In this document: in pieces, positions 18,191 through 26,994 of the stretch
Position numbering within the stretch: the first letter of the stretch is position 1
Layout: every line of letters begins with the position of its first letter
Assembly: GCA_005883765.1 (NCBI GenBank)
Contig: VBAQ01000067.1
Coordinates: forward strand, 1-56,156
Reading direction: 5' to 3'
DNA length: 56,156 nucleotides
From: Bacteroidota bacterium
Lineage (GTDB): Bacteria; Bacteroidota; Bacteroidia; Chitinophagales; Chitinophagaceae
Translations under genes and position numbers: made by a program
Notes under the pieces: model-generated
Told to the model about the DNA's origin: nothing
Databases searched by the model: none
What the model saw: the letters and a program-made list of their open reading frames with translations, nothing else

Positions 18191-19065
18191 CGGGCCGGTT
18201 TTTTTAGCTCATCAATTTTTTTTCGTGTCTCCTTATCTAACTTTTCCTGCTCCACGCTTTGCAGGTTTTCAACCACAAATACATGCTGCAGGTTTTGAAA
18301 ATTGGCTGCCGTCTGAATTCGCAAGGTGTAAAAGTTGCTTGAATTGTCTTTCACAATTGAGGCCACCCGGCCAATCATCTTCAGCGGCGGAAAACTTAGC
18401 GAGTAAGTACCCGTTAAAACGGTATCTCCCCTGACAACGGAATCGCTTTTTGGAACGCCGGTCATGGTCAGGAACAAAGGATTTTTCCCGTCCCAACTTA
18501 TGGTGCCTGCATTTCCGCTTTTTTTCATGATTGCGTTAACATTGTTTTTCACATGCAGAAGACTCATTACCTGGCTGAAATTGTCGCTGGTATTTACCAC
18601 AATTCCTACCAGGCTCAGGTCAGAATTAAGTACGCCCATGTTATCCTTAACTCCTTGTTTCGAGCCCCTGTTTATCTGGATATAATTTCTTTCGGAGTTT
18701 ACAGAGTTGCTTACGACTTCGGCGTCACGCCATAGATAGCGACGCCGGTGACCTAATGTATCATAAGGAATTGAATCCTGTACAAATTTTGTTGCCGTAT
18801 CCGGATTCAAGAAATTACTCTGCAAGAGATTTATCAGGGAATCATTAATTCGATGAATGCGATCACTCTCCTGCTTAAGATGAAAATAGTTGTCGACGTT
18901 GGCATATTTCGAATTCATCCAACCGGTTAATTCATTGGTCATTCCCAATCCAACCGCATGGTGATATTTGTTGTAACGAAATAAAAAAGACAAGGCTAGA
19001 ACCTGGAACACCAGGAAAATAAAAAAAGTAAAGTACCGACCAATGAAAAGAAATATATTTCTCAC
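18187..19065 (-). CDS. mreC: Rod shape-determining protein MreC
   Basis: This 292-residue protein has one N-terminal transmembrane helix (about 9-28) and a short coiled coil (about 55-85, HLKQESDRIHRINDSLINLLQ). The periplasmic beta domain has RNYIQINRGSKQGVKDNMGVLN and LVGIVVNTSDNFSQVMSLLHV, typical of MreC. It links MreB to the periplasmic synthases. It lies between mreB and mreD in the cluster; the 77-base gap to mreB is filled by nested inverted repeats. Confidence 0.92.
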   Translation of the reverse strand: MRNIFLFIGRYFTFFIFLVFQVLALSFLFRYNKYHHAVGLGMTNELTGWMNSKYANVDNYFHLKQESDRIHRINDSLINLLQSNFLNPDTATKFVQDSIPYDTLGHRRRYLWRDAEVVSNSVNSERNYIQINRGSKQGVKDNMGVLNSDLSLVGIVVNTSDNFSQVMSLLHVKNNVNAIMKKSGNAGTISWDGKNPLFLTMTGVPKSDSVVRGDTVLTGTYSLSFPPLKMIGRVASIVKDNSSNFYTLRIQTAANFQNLQHVFVVENLQSVEQEKLDKETRKKIDELKKPAR

Positions 19066-19078
19066 TAAAGGGAAGTTT

Positions 19079-19142
19079 CAAATCACAAATTCCAAATTCC
19101 GTACAATTATTGTGATTTGGACCTTGTTTTTCTGGAATTTGG
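19079..19142. repeat. Two interleaved inverted repeats between mreB and mreC
   Basis: CAAATCACAA (19079-19088) is matched by TTGTGATTTG (19110-19119), and CCAAATTCC (19092-19100) by GGAATTTGG (19134-19142). The two pairs interleave and fill almost the whole gap between the mreB stop and the mreC start. They could form an RNA structure in the operon mRNA or belong to a family of AAATTCC-type intergenic repeats common in this phylum. Which applies is not known. Confidence 0.6.
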
Positions 19143-20168
19143 CTATCTCATAACAAATGGATACCGGTCATAATTCTTTAATGCGATACCCGTACCTCGC
19201 ACAACGCTTTTCAGCGGGTCATCTGCCACATGCACTGGCAGTTTGATTTTTTGACTTAATCTTTTATCAAGACCTCTTAGTAAAGCACCCCCGCCCGTTA
19301 AATAAAGTCCTCGCCGGTAAATATCCGCGGCAAGTTCCGGCGGTGTTTGTTCCAACGCTTTGAGAATAGCTTCCTCGATTTTAAAAATGCTTTTATCCAA
19401 TGCTTCAGCAATTTCCTGGAAACTTACCATGATCTGTTTCGGAATTCCGGTTACAAGATCACGACCATTGACAGGAATATCATCTGGTGGGTTATCTAAA
19501 TCTTTCATGGCAGCACCGATCTGTATTTTTATTTGCTCGGCCGTGCGTTCACCAATTAATAAACTGTGATACCGTCGAAGAGCCTCCATGATATCAGCAG
19601 TAAATTCATCGCCGGCGATGCGAATTGATTGATCACATACAATACCGGCCAATGCGATCACCGTGATGCCAGTCGTGCCTCCTCCGATATCAATGATCAT
19701 GTTTCCTACCGGCTCTTCAACGTCAATCCCAATACCCAATGCAGCTGCCATAGGCTCATGAATCAAATACACCTCTTTGGCACCAGCTTGCTCAGCGCTG
19801 TCGCGAACGGCTCTTTTTTCCACTTCAGTGATTGAGGAAGGAATACAGATCATCATTCTCCAACTTGGAGGGAACAGAGGTTTTTTGGGATAGATCATTT
19901 TGATCATTTCCCTAATCATTAATTCAGCCGCATTAAAATCGGCAATGACACCATCTTTCAAGGGCCTGACTGTGCGAATGCTCTCATGGGTTTTTTCGTG
20001 CATCATCAATGCCCTTTTACCGACTGCTAAAACGTTTTTGGGATTGTTGCGGTCAAGAGCCACAATGCTCGGCTCGTTCACCACCACTTCGTCGTTATGT
20101 ATAATAAGAGTATTTGCAGTTCCCAGATCTATAGCTATTTCCTGTGTAAACCAGTTAAAAAGTCCCAT
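19143..20168 (-). CDS. mreB: Rod shape-determining actin homologue MreB
   Basis: This 341-residue actin-fold ATPase forms membrane-bound filaments that guide cell-wall elongation. The phosphate-1 motif AIDLGTANTLI is near residues 12-22, phosphate-2 is in NMIIDIGGGTTGITVIAL near 157-174, and the adenosine motif is in LYLTGGGALLRGLDKRL near 287-303. The N-terminus MGLFNWF is an amphipathic membrane-binding segment typical of MreB. It is the first gene of the mreB-mreC-mreD-pbp2-rodA cluster, with a promoter at 20194-20225. Confidence 0.96.
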   Translation of the reverse strand: MGLFNWFTQEIAIDLGTANTLIIHNDEVVVNEPSIVALDRNNPKNVLAVGKRALMMHEKTHESIRTVRPLKDGVIADFNAAELMIREMIKMIYPKKPLFPPSWRMMICIPSSITEVEKRAVRDSAEQAGAKEVYLIHEPMAAALGIGIDVEEPVGNMIIDIGGGTTGITVIALAGIVCDQSIRIAGDEFTADIMEALRRYHSLLIGERTAEQIKIQIGAAMKDLDNPPDDIPVNGRDLVTGIPKQIMVSFQEIAEALDKSIFKIEEAILKALEQTPPELAADIYRRGLYLTGGGALLRGLDKRLSQKIKLPVHVADDPLKSVVRGTGIALKNYDRYPFVMR

Positions 20169-20193
20169 TTGTATGGATTGGATTTAATGGGTG

Positions 20194-20225
20194 CAAAGTA
20201 CGAGTAAATAATTTGAATTAACAAA
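20194..20225 (-). promoter_or_regulatory. Probable promoter of the mreB operon
   Basis: On the minus strand a TTTG (-33-like, 20225-20222) is followed 21 bases later by TACTTTG (20200-20194), which resembles TAnnTTTG with one spacer base missing. It lies 25 bases upstream of the mreB ATG. Confidence 0.4.
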
Positions 20226-20533
20226 GTGAAACGTTCAGTAGTACAATTTGAAATAAGCGACGTGAGCTAATTGCAGTTAAAGATTTTTTGCAGTTCACCC
20301 GCGCATTAAGATCAAATTTATCGGAGGCTTTTTTCAACAGAATTCCAGGTCCAAAATTCAAACTATTAGAATTTTCAACATCCATTTTTGCGACACCCTC
20401 AAATAGAGAATTCCATTTTTGGCACGGTAATGGAAAGATAAAACGAGTATCTATGAAGACACTAAGGGAAACTTAGAAATCCGTATACCTTCATTATATA
20501 TCAACATATATATTCTATCTATCAGCAAAGAAG

Positions 20534-20575
20534 GCGGTCTGGCAAAACCTGATCGCTTTTTTTCTTTTGGAAGCG
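20534..20575 (+). terminator. Candidate plus-strand terminator without an obvious gene
   Basis: GCGGTCTGG (20534-20542) and CCTGATCGC (20548-20556) form an imperfect nine-position stem (two mismatches) around CAAAA, followed by seven T, then C and TTTT. It reads on the plus strand, where no convincing gene precedes it. On the minus strand it lies just beyond the dioxygenase stop codon but lacks a good T-run. Confidence 0.35.
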
Positions 20576-20585
20576 GCACCATACA

Positions 20586-21608
20586 CTATGTGGCAACAAA
20601 TCCCAGGCGCCTCTGAAGATCGTAGGACAAGTGGGGAAGTTTTCTACGTTCAATTAAAAAGCTATTAAGGTGAGCGATCTCCTTAAAAATATAATGCTTA
20701 TCTGCCGCCGCCTTCAGATAATCCTTTCCGCTGCTGCCGCCTGTTCCTATTCTTGTACCAATCATTCGTTGCACCATATTCATGTGTCTGTAGCGCCACG
20801 AACTTAATTGTTCGTCGATTTCAAGCAAACCATTTAGTAACTGGAAGGGCAATTGCAGCAGGGGATAGCCGCGATAGAGCATGATAAATAAAGCGACGCG
20901 ACAAGCTTTTGCTGAAAGAGATCGCACGTTAGCTTCTTCCGATCGGCGGACTTCTTCAAGAAGTACTTCATCAAACGTTTTGAGATTATCTTTCTCCGCG
21001 TCAGCTAAACTATTTTCATAGCGGGTTCGATAATCGATCCAGAAGGATTGCCTTTCTTCTTTTACAAGCGGAGGCGCCAAAGGCATTCGCTCCAGCCAGG
21101 CATTTACCAGTTCCAACAAGGATTTTTCTGATTCTGCTTTTTTTATCACGTCGATGTGCTCCTTTCGCAACTGTGAAATGTAATGCTCCTGACCATAACG
21201 GTGCTGAAGTTTCAAGCCCAGCTTTGCTTCCAGTTCTTTAAATTGCCAGCTTTGAAAACCGGAAGCGGGCCGCAGCAAATCACGAAAATCAAGAAAATCC
21301 ATTGGAGTCATCGTTTCCATAATGTCGACCTGCTGAACCAAAACTCTTAGAATGGTTGTGATGCGATTGAGGCGATGAACGACTGTTTGAAGTTCAGGTG
21401 AATTATCGTTCATCGCAGGTTTTTTCATGATGATGTTAATGGAATCAACTTCGTGATGCAGTTGCTTAAACCAAAGCTCATAAGCCTGGTGAATGATGAT
21501 GAACAGCATTTCATCGTGTGCTGTCAAATTTTTTTTATTACTCTCAGGGAATTGTGCGTTCAGTATTTTATCTAATTGCAAGTAATCGTGATAATGCATT
21601 TCACCCAT
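20586..21608 (-). CDS. kynA: Tryptophan 2,3-dioxygenase
   Basis: This 340-residue haem enzyme oxidises L-tryptophan to N-formylkynurenine, the first step of the kynurenine route. Family features are HDEMLFIIIHQAYELWFKQLHHEVDS near residues 30-55 (proximal-side His and substrate-pocket residues). DFLDFRDLLRPASGFQSWQFKELE lies near 103-126. The C-terminal RHMNMVQRMIGTRIGTGGSSGKDYL carries the haem-ligand His region and the GTGGSSG substrate loop. No other kynurenine-pathway gene is nearby. It follows purD by 37 bases but has its own TAnnTTTG element 14 bases upstream of the ATG. Confidence 0.94.
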   Translation of the reverse strand: MGEMHYHDYLQLDKILNAQFPESNKKNLTAHDEMLFIIIHQAYELWFKQLHHEVDSINIIMKKPAMNDNSPELQTVVHRLNRITTILRVLVQQVDIMETMTPMDFLDFRDLLRPASGFQSWQFKELEAKLGLKLQHRYGQEHYISQLRKEHIDVIKKAESEKSLLELVNAWLERMPLAPPLVKEERQSFWIDYRTRYENSLADAEKDNLKTFDEVLLEEVRRSEEANVRSLSAKACRVALFIMLYRGYPLLQLPFQLLNGLLEIDEQLSSWRYRHMNMVQRMIGTRIGTGGSSGKDYLKAAADKHYIFKEIAHLNSFLIERRKLPHLSYDLQRRLGFVAT

Positions 21609-21622
21609 ATCGTTGCTTTACA

Positions 21623-21630
21623 CAAATGTA
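21623..21630 (-). promoter_or_regulatory. -7 promoter element for tryptophan dioxygenase
   Basis: TACATTTG on the minus strand matches TAnnTTTG exactly. It lies 14 bases before the dioxygenase ATG, predicting a very short leader. Next to it is the inverted repeat AACGTT-N5-AACGTT (21638-21654), which overlaps the purD stop codon. Confidence 0.5.
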
Positions 21631-21645
21631 AGAGGACAACGTTCA

Positions 21646-22947
21646 CTAAACGTTCCTGGAGATTTGGGACTTAAATTCGTAGCCAATATCGGTGCGATAA
21701 TAGATACCTTCGAAATCGATACCGTCTAAAATCTTTAGTGAACGGTCAGCAGCTTCGCTGATATTTTTTCCGTATGAAGAAACAGATAGAACTCGCCCAC
21801 CATTGGTCAATATTTTTCCCTCTATTTGTTTTGTCCCTGCATGAAATATGAAAGTCTCTTTGCCTGCGTCCTTTTTCAAACCGGTTATTTCGAACCCTTT
21901 TTCATAATTGCCAGGATAACCATGGCTCACTGCCATCACGGTAACAGAGCTCCTCTCATCGACTCGTAATTTTACAGTATCCAATTCCTGCTGGGTGGCA
22001 GCTACAAACAATCCCACGAGATCGGTTTCCAATCTTGGTATCACAACCTCCGCTTCTGGATCACCCATCCTGCAATTATACTCAATCACGAATGGCTCTC
22101 CATTAACATTGATTAAACCAAAAAACAAAAATCCCTTGTAGTCTATTCCTTCTTCATGTAATCCGGCAATAGTAGGTTTGATAATTCTCTCTTCCACTTT
22201 GTGCATAAACCCCGGTGTTGCAAAAGGAACAGGGCTAACAGCACCCATGCCACCTGTGTTCAATCCTGTATCGCCTTCACCAATTCTTTTATAATCCTTG
22301 GCCTCTGGCAACAACAAATAATTTTTTCCATCCGTAAGAACGAATACACTTAATTCAATTCCGTTTAAAAATTCTTCCACCACTACCTTCCTGCTTGCTT
22401 CACCAAACTTTGCTTTTTGTATCATCAATTCAAACTCCGACACAGCTTCGACGGATGTGTGGCAAATGATCACTCCTTTGCCTGCTGCCAGTCCATCTGC
22501 TTTTAACACTACCGGTAGTGCATGTTCTTTCACATAATGGACACCTTCTTCAAAATTCGAAGAATCAAATTCCTGATGGCGGGCAGTGGGAATGTTATGC
22601 CTTTTCATAAAAGCTTTCGCAAATGCCTTGCTGCCTTCTAACTGGGCGCCATTCTTCGAGGGACCAATAAAATAAATTTTTTGCAGGTCATCACTGGCTT
22701 TGAAATGATCATACAATCCATTTACCAGCGGCTCTTCAGGACCAACGACAATCATTTCTATTTTTTCGGAAATACAAAATTTTCCGATGGCATCAAAGTC
22801 AGTAATGTCGAGTGAGATATTTTTTCCGCACTGAACTGTTCCGGCATTTCCCGGAGCAATGTAGAGGGGATTTGTCCAAACGCTTTCGTTTATTTTCCAG
22901 GCCAAGGCATGTTCTCTTCCGCCAGAGCCTAACAACAGGATACGCAT
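21646..22947 (-). CDS. purD: Phosphoribosylamine-glycine ligase
   Basis: This 433-residue ATP-grasp enzyme of purine synthesis joins glycine to 5-phosphoribosylamine to give GAR. The N-terminal MRILLLGSGGREHALAWKI is diagnostic. The ATP-grasp core has PVVLKADGLAAGKGVIIC near 144-161, VVVEEFLNGIELSVFVLTDG near 185-204, and GFLFFGLINVNGEPFVIEYNCRMGDPEAEVVIPRL near 269-303, which carries the metal and phosphate ligands. Its length is that of typical PurD. The region upstream of the ATG has no clear TAnnTTTG element. Confidence 0.95.
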   Translation of the reverse strand: MRILLLGSGGREHALAWKINESVWTNPLYIAPGNAGTVQCGKNISLDITDFDAIGKFCISEKIEMIVVGPEEPLVNGLYDHFKASDDLQKIYFIGPSKNGAQLEGSKAFAKAFMKRHNIPTARHQEFDSSNFEEGVHYVKEHALPVVLKADGLAAGKGVIICHTSVEAVSEFELMIQKAKFGEASRKVVVEEFLNGIELSVFVLTDGKNYLLLPEAKDYKRIGEGDTGLNTGGMGAVSPVPFATPGFMHKVEERIIKPTIAGLHEEGIDYKGFLFFGLINVNGEPFVIEYNCRMGDPEAEVVIPRLETDLVGLFVAATQQELDTVKLRVDERSSVTVMAVSHGYPGNYEKGFEITGLKKDAGKETFIFHAGTKQIEGKILTNGGRVLSVSSYGKNISEAADRSLKILDGIDFEGIYYRTDIGYEFKSQISRNV

Positions 22948-23083
22948 GTGGGGGCCAGGGTTTAAAATTCAGTGCGAATATCGGCACATTTGTCAAAGAA
23001 ACTGGCGTTTTCTTTGTGTCAATTCAATTTTCTGTATTTTGGATTGGTAAACTTACTCTGATTAGTCACGCTAAAACGATTGT

Positions 23084-24781
23084 ATGAATCAACCTGATGC
23101 CATTTCTCATAAGCCAGCTCATGAAGGAAGGCACCCAAAAGCATTGTATATTTTATTTTTTACGGAAATGTGGGAACGGTTCGCATACTACTTAATGGTT
23201 GGCATCCTTCTTCTTTATATGATTGACACAAAAACAGGCGGGAAAGGATTTGATCAAAGAGTAGGCGCCGATATAGTGGGGAGTTTTATCGCATTGGTTT
23301 ATCTGACTCCCTTTATTGGTGGCTTAATTGCAGACAGGTATTTTGGTTATACCAAGTCAATTTTTTTGGGCGGAAGTCTGATGGCAGCTGGTTACCTGTG
23401 CCTGTCTTTGCCAGGCAACACAGCAATGTTTATATCGCTTTCGATGATCATTGTTGGAAATGGTTTTTTCAAACCCAATATTTCCACGCTTCTTGGCATT
23501 ATTTATAACCGGGAAGATTTGAGGCCTCTAAAAGATAATGCGTATAACATCTTTTACATGGGAATTAATATTGGAGCATTTGTTTGCAATTTCGTCGCCG
23601 CTTATTTGCGCAACAAATACGGGTGGGGTTATGCTTTCGCTGCCGCAGGTGTCGGTTTGATCATAGGATTAATTATACTCGGTAGTTCTCTAAAGAATAA
23701 AGAAATAAAAGGCGCCGATGTAAAAAAGCCAATTCAACCGGAGGACATGCCATTATCAAAAATATTTTCCTATGTTTTTTTGCCCGCCATCATAGCAGCA
23801 GTCATCGGCTGGTTTGTGCCGACAAAAATTCTTGGATCGTCGATCATGGGAAGCCAGGCAAATGATGCTTTTATTTTTGCCTGCCTGCCCATTATTGCAT
23901 TTTATGTTTCCCTATGGGTAAAAGCTAAAGGGCAGGACAAAAAAGGTATAGGTGCATTGCTCTTTATTTTTGCCATCGCAATAGCGTTCTGGACCATTTA
24001 CAATCAGAACTCAACAGGCCTTACCCTTTGGGCAGAAAAACACACGGATCGTGTTGCGTCACCGACAACAGCTAAAATAACCGGGGCTATCTTTCCCATG
24101 CAGAGAGTGACAGATACGCTCCGCCTTGTCAATAAGCAGGACCAATACATGCGGGACGCAAAAGATGAGAATGGACAGATCGTAAAAGAAATGGGACCTG
24201 ACCCTTATTTTGTGAACGTTCCAAAGGAGCAATGGCCAAATGGACAAGAAGTGAAACTTACAAACACGGAATTATTTCAATCTATTAACCCTCTTTTCAT
24301 AGTCGTGCTTACTTTAATCTTCGTTCCTTTTTTTAGTTGGTTGCGATCAAAGGGCAAAGAACCTACCACTGCTTCAAAGTTTGGAATGGCCATGTTTATC
24401 TCTGGCCTGTCTGCACTAGTAATGGTGTTTGCAATCATGTCTGTTCCTTCCATTTACACTCACAAAGCATCGCCAATCTGGCTTTGGCTAACTTATTTTG
24501 TATTCACCATCAGTGAAATATTTTTAAGTCCAATGGGTTTATCCTTTGTTTCCAAATTAGCTCCGGCACGGCTTACTGCCCTGATGATGGGTGGGTGGTT
24601 TCGCTCGACTTCCATCAGCGGAAAAGTGGCTGGTGTGATGACAGGCTTTTGGGATGATTTTACTGACAAAAAAATGTTCTTCTTGATTCTTGTGGTCGCT
24701 GCATTTATTGGCGGCATATTGATCTATGCAAGAATAAAATCACTGAACGAGATCGTTCGGGAAAAAACAGGATCAGCATAA
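23084..24781 (+). CDS. POT/PTR family proton-coupled di-/tripeptide transporter
   Basis: This 565-residue inner-membrane MFS protein imports di- and tripeptides with protons. The PTR2 signature is seen in LFFTEMWERFAYYLMVGILLLYM (E-x-W-E-R-F near residues 25-35). A second PTR segment is GNGFFKPNISTLLG near 123-136 and then FYMGINIGAFVCNFVAAYLR near 156-175. A polar stretch of about 80 residues (about 330-410) between later membrane helices is an extracytoplasmic or cytoplasmic loop typical of the longer bacterial members. It lies 136 bases from purD, divergently. A strong terminator at 24795 separates it from the OPT gene. Confidence 0.92.
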   Translation: MNQPDAISHKPAHEGRHPKALYILFFTEMWERFAYYLMVGILLLYMIDTKTGGKGFDQRVGADIVGSFIALVYLTPFIGGLIADRYFGYTKSIFLGGSLMAAGYLCLSLPGNTAMFISLSMIIVGNGFFKPNISTLLGIIYNREDLRPLKDNAYNIFYMGINIGAFVCNFVAAYLRNKYGWGYAFAAAGVGLIIGLIILGSSLKNKEIKGADVKKPIQPEDMPLSKIFSYVFLPAIIAAVIGWFVPTKILGSSIMGSQANDAFIFACLPIIAFYVSLWVKAKGQDKKGIGALLFIFAIAIAFWTIYNQNSTGLTLWAEKHTDRVASPTTAKITGAIFPMQRVTDTLRLVNKQDQYMRDAKDENGQIVKEMGPDPYFVNVPKEQWPNGQEVKLTNTELFQSINPLFIVVLTLIFVPFFSWLRSKGKEPTTASKFGMAMFISGLSALVMVFAIMSVPSIYTHKASPIWLWLTYFVFTISEIFLSPMGLSFVSKLAPARLTALMMGGWFRSTSISGKVAGVMTGFWDDFTDKKMFFLILVVAAFIGGILIYARIKSLNEIVREKTGSA

Positions 24782-24794
24782 AATAGTTTTCTTC

Positions 24795-24829
24795 AAAGGA
24801 GTTGAGTTATGTCAGCTCCTTTTTTTATT
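24795..24829 (+). terminator. Intrinsic terminator of the POT transporter gene
   Basis: AAAGGAGTTGA (24795-24805) pairs with TCAGCTCCTTT (24812-24822), 11 positions including one G-T wobble, around a six-base loop and followed by T-rich sequence. It overlaps the upstream in-frame TTG extension of the OPT gene, which argues that the OPT gene starts at 24856. Confidence 0.85.
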
Positions 24830-24855
24830 TATCTTACTCAACAAAACCAACTGCT

Positions 24856-26916
24856 ATGGCAGAACAACAACCTCACTTCAAACCGTTTGTTGCTCCTGAA
24901 ACAAGAATGGCTGAGTTCACTGTCAAGTCTATACTGATGGGTGCGATTTTCGGAATTATATTTGGCGCAGCTACTGTTTACCTGGCATTAAAAGCCGGAC
25001 TCACGGTATCTGCTTCTATTCCGATTGCGGTTATATCTATTTTGCTTGGAAAGCTTTTTTTAAGAACTACTATTCTTGAAAATAATATTATTCAAACAAC
25101 CGGCAGCGCTGGTGAAAGTATCGCAGCAGGTGTTGTATTTACTCTTCCCGGTTTTCTTTTTTTAAGTGCGGCAGAGAGTGCCAATTATTTTAATTATGTA
25201 ACCATTCTCGTTCTTGCCATCATCGGGGGAATATTAGGTACCCTGATGATGATACCACTGCGCCGTTCGCTGATTGTGAAAGAACATGGCATTCTTCCCT
25301 ATCCTGAAGGAACTGCTTGTGCTTCCGTATTAAAAGCCGGCGAAAAAGGTGGTGAACTGGCGATGACTGCAATTTGGGGAGTTATTGTTGCCATTAGTTA
25401 TGCCTTGCTTCAAAAAGTATTTCATGTGATTGCAGGAGTACCAGCTTTCATGACCAAGCAAACGCAAAAAATTTTTCCCTCGGCCAGAGTAGCCGGTGAG
25501 ATTACACCTGAATATATGGGTGTGGGTTACATCATCGGACCAAAAATTGCCGGTGTATTAGTTGCTGGTGGTTTTCTTAGCTGGTTTGTATTCATTCCTC
25601 TTTTAGCTTCTCTAATAAGCCCTGATATAATCGCAGCACAATTAGCTAAGCTTGGTTACTTAGCCGATGTTACAAAACCAGGCGGTCCAGGCGCGTGGGA
25701 TCCTGCAACACATAATTTTGCAGATTGGTCAACCGCCATCTACCGCGCTTATGTAAGGCAAATAGGTGCCGGCGCTGTTGCCGCCGGTGGGTTCATTACA
25801 TTAATAAAAACTATTCCAACAATTATTTCTTCCTTCAAAGGAAGTATTGGTTCAATGAGAGGAGAAAAAATTGAAATGAGCAATGTACCAAGAACAGAAA
25901 GAGATATTTCTATTAAAGTGGTTGGCATTGGAAGTCTTTTATTAATATTAATCATCGCTTTGTTGCCGAGTAATTTTATTCCCGGCAGTTCAATCGGTAG
26001 TAAATTATTATTAGGACTGCTTGTAATTATTTTCGGGGCTTTCTTTGTCACTGTTTCATCCCGCATTGTTGGTCTCATTGGTTCATCAAATAACCCGATC
26101 AGTGGAATGACGATTGCCACACTGATGGGAACTTGTTTAATTTTTATTGCGGTAAGATGGACAGGAAATTTTTATGAACCCATGGCTCTCGTTGTTGGTG
26201 GAATGATCTGCATTGCTGCAGCAAATGCCGGTGGTACTTCACAGGATTTGAAAACAGGTTATATCGTTGGTGCTACGCCAAAGTACCAGCAGATTGCTTT
26301 GTTTATCGGTGCTATCGTTTCTTCATTAGCAATTGGTGCTACAGTAAAAATTCTTGACACACCAACTCACGATATGATTCAGCAGGGTATTCATCATGCT
26401 ATCGGTACAGATAAATATCCCGCACCACAGGGAACATTAATGGCTACACTTATTAAAGGCATTCTTTCTTTCAATCTTGACTGGCAATTTGTACTCGTAG
26501 GTGTGTTTATAGCTATTGTAATGGAGCTATGTGGAATTAAATCCTTGTCATTTGCCATTGGCATTTATCTTCCGTTATCTACTACACTTCCTATTTTTAT
26601 TGGTGGCGCTATCCGCGGCATTGCTGAGTGGAGAAATAAACGAAAGAACATCAAACTCAACGCAGAAGAAGAAGATCTTGCAAAGGGGAATTTATTTGCA
26701 ACAGGTCTTGTAGCGGGCGGGGCCCTTGCAGGAGTAATTGTGGCTATATTATCTGTAAGCGAGAATATAAGCGCCCGCTTGGAAAAAGTAAATGCGGAGA
26801 ATGGAATTACTCAATCATTAGGGGCAGAGGGTTACAAATGGTTAGGCGTTGCTTTTTTTTCTTTGATGGGCATTATTCTTTATCGCGTTGCAATCAGTAA
26901 AAGAAAAATTATTTAA
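24856..26916 (+). CDS. OPT family oligopeptide transporter
   Basis: This 686-residue polytopic inner-membrane protein of the OPT superfamily takes up oligopeptides or metal chelates. Family features are [39 protein letters not shown] (the NxxQTxxSAG motif near residues 76-99), [19 protein letters not shown] near 150-168 and [10 protein letters not shown] near 413-422. I chose the ATG at 24856 rather than a TTG at 24802. The longer version would start inside the terminator hairpin of the preceding gene, and [11 protein letters not shown] is a natural N-terminus. A terminator follows at 26944. The order POT then OPT suggests a peptide-uptake locus. Confidence 0.9.
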   Translation: MAEQQPHFKPFVAPETRMAEFTVKSILMGAIFGIIFGAATVYLALKAGLTVSASIPIAVISILLGKLFLRTTILENNIIQTTGSAGESIAAGVVFTLPGFLFLSAAESANYFNYVTILVLAIIGGILGTLMMIPLRRSLIVKEHGILPYPEGTACASVLKAGEKGGELAMTAIWGVIVAISYALLQKVFHVIAGVPAFMTKQTQKIFPSARVAGEITPEYMGVGYIIGPKIAGVLVAGGFLSWFVFIPLLASLISPDIIAAQLAKLGYLADVTKPGGPGAWDPATHNFADWSTAIYRAYVRQIGAGAVAAGGFITLIKTIPTIISSFKGSIGSMRGEKIEMSNVPRTERDISIKVVGIGSLLLILIIALLPSNFIPGSSIGSKLLLGLLVIIFGAFFVTVSSRIVGLIGSSNNPISGMTIATLMGTCLIFIAVRWTGNFYEPMALVVGGMICIAAANAGGTSQDLKTGYIVGATPKYQQIALFIGAIVSSLAIGATVKILDTPTHDMIQQGIHHAIGTDKYPAPQGTLMATLIKGILSFNLDWQFVLVGVFIAIVMELCGIKSLSFAIGIYLPLSTTLPIFIGGAIRGIAEWRNKRKNIKLNAEEEDLAKGNLFATGLVAGGALAGVIVAILSVSENISARLEKVNAENGITQSLGAEGYKWLGVAFFSLMGIILYRVAISKRKII

Positions 26917-26943
26917 TAGCTGGCAAAAAAATAAAAAAATAAA

Positions 26944-26972
26944 AAAGCATCCCGCAAAGAGCGGGACGCTTT
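26944..26972. terminator. Bidirectional terminator between OPT and DUF1501 genes
   Basis: The stem AAAGC-A-TCCCGC (26944-26955) pairs with GCGGGA-C-GCTTT (26961-26972), with one internal mismatch and the loop AAAGA. The long A-run to its left gives a strong T-run for the leftward DUF1501 transcript. The rightward T-run is weaker (TTT and later TTTAT). Confidence 0.8.
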
Positions 26973-26994
26973 CGATTTATATAGACAGTACGAA

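Larger units (their letters stand above)
20169..20585. other. Intergenic region between mreB and tryptophan dioxygenase
   Basis: About 417 bases contain the mreB promoter at the left end and, near the right end, a hairpin with a plus-strand T-run (20534-20575). A 62-codon TTG-started frame at 20288-20476 has no recognisable product or codon signal, so I do not call it a gene. The rest shows nothing I can support. Confidence 0.5.

Noticed and set aside
20288-20476. 62-codon TTG-started frame between mreB and tryptophan dioxygenase
   Set aside because: No recognisable product, no promoter and unusual composition; left as intergenic.
24802-24855. N-terminal TTG-started extension of the OPT transporter
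   Set aside because: It would begin inside the terminator stem of the preceding gene; the ATG at 24856 gives a natural N-terminus.
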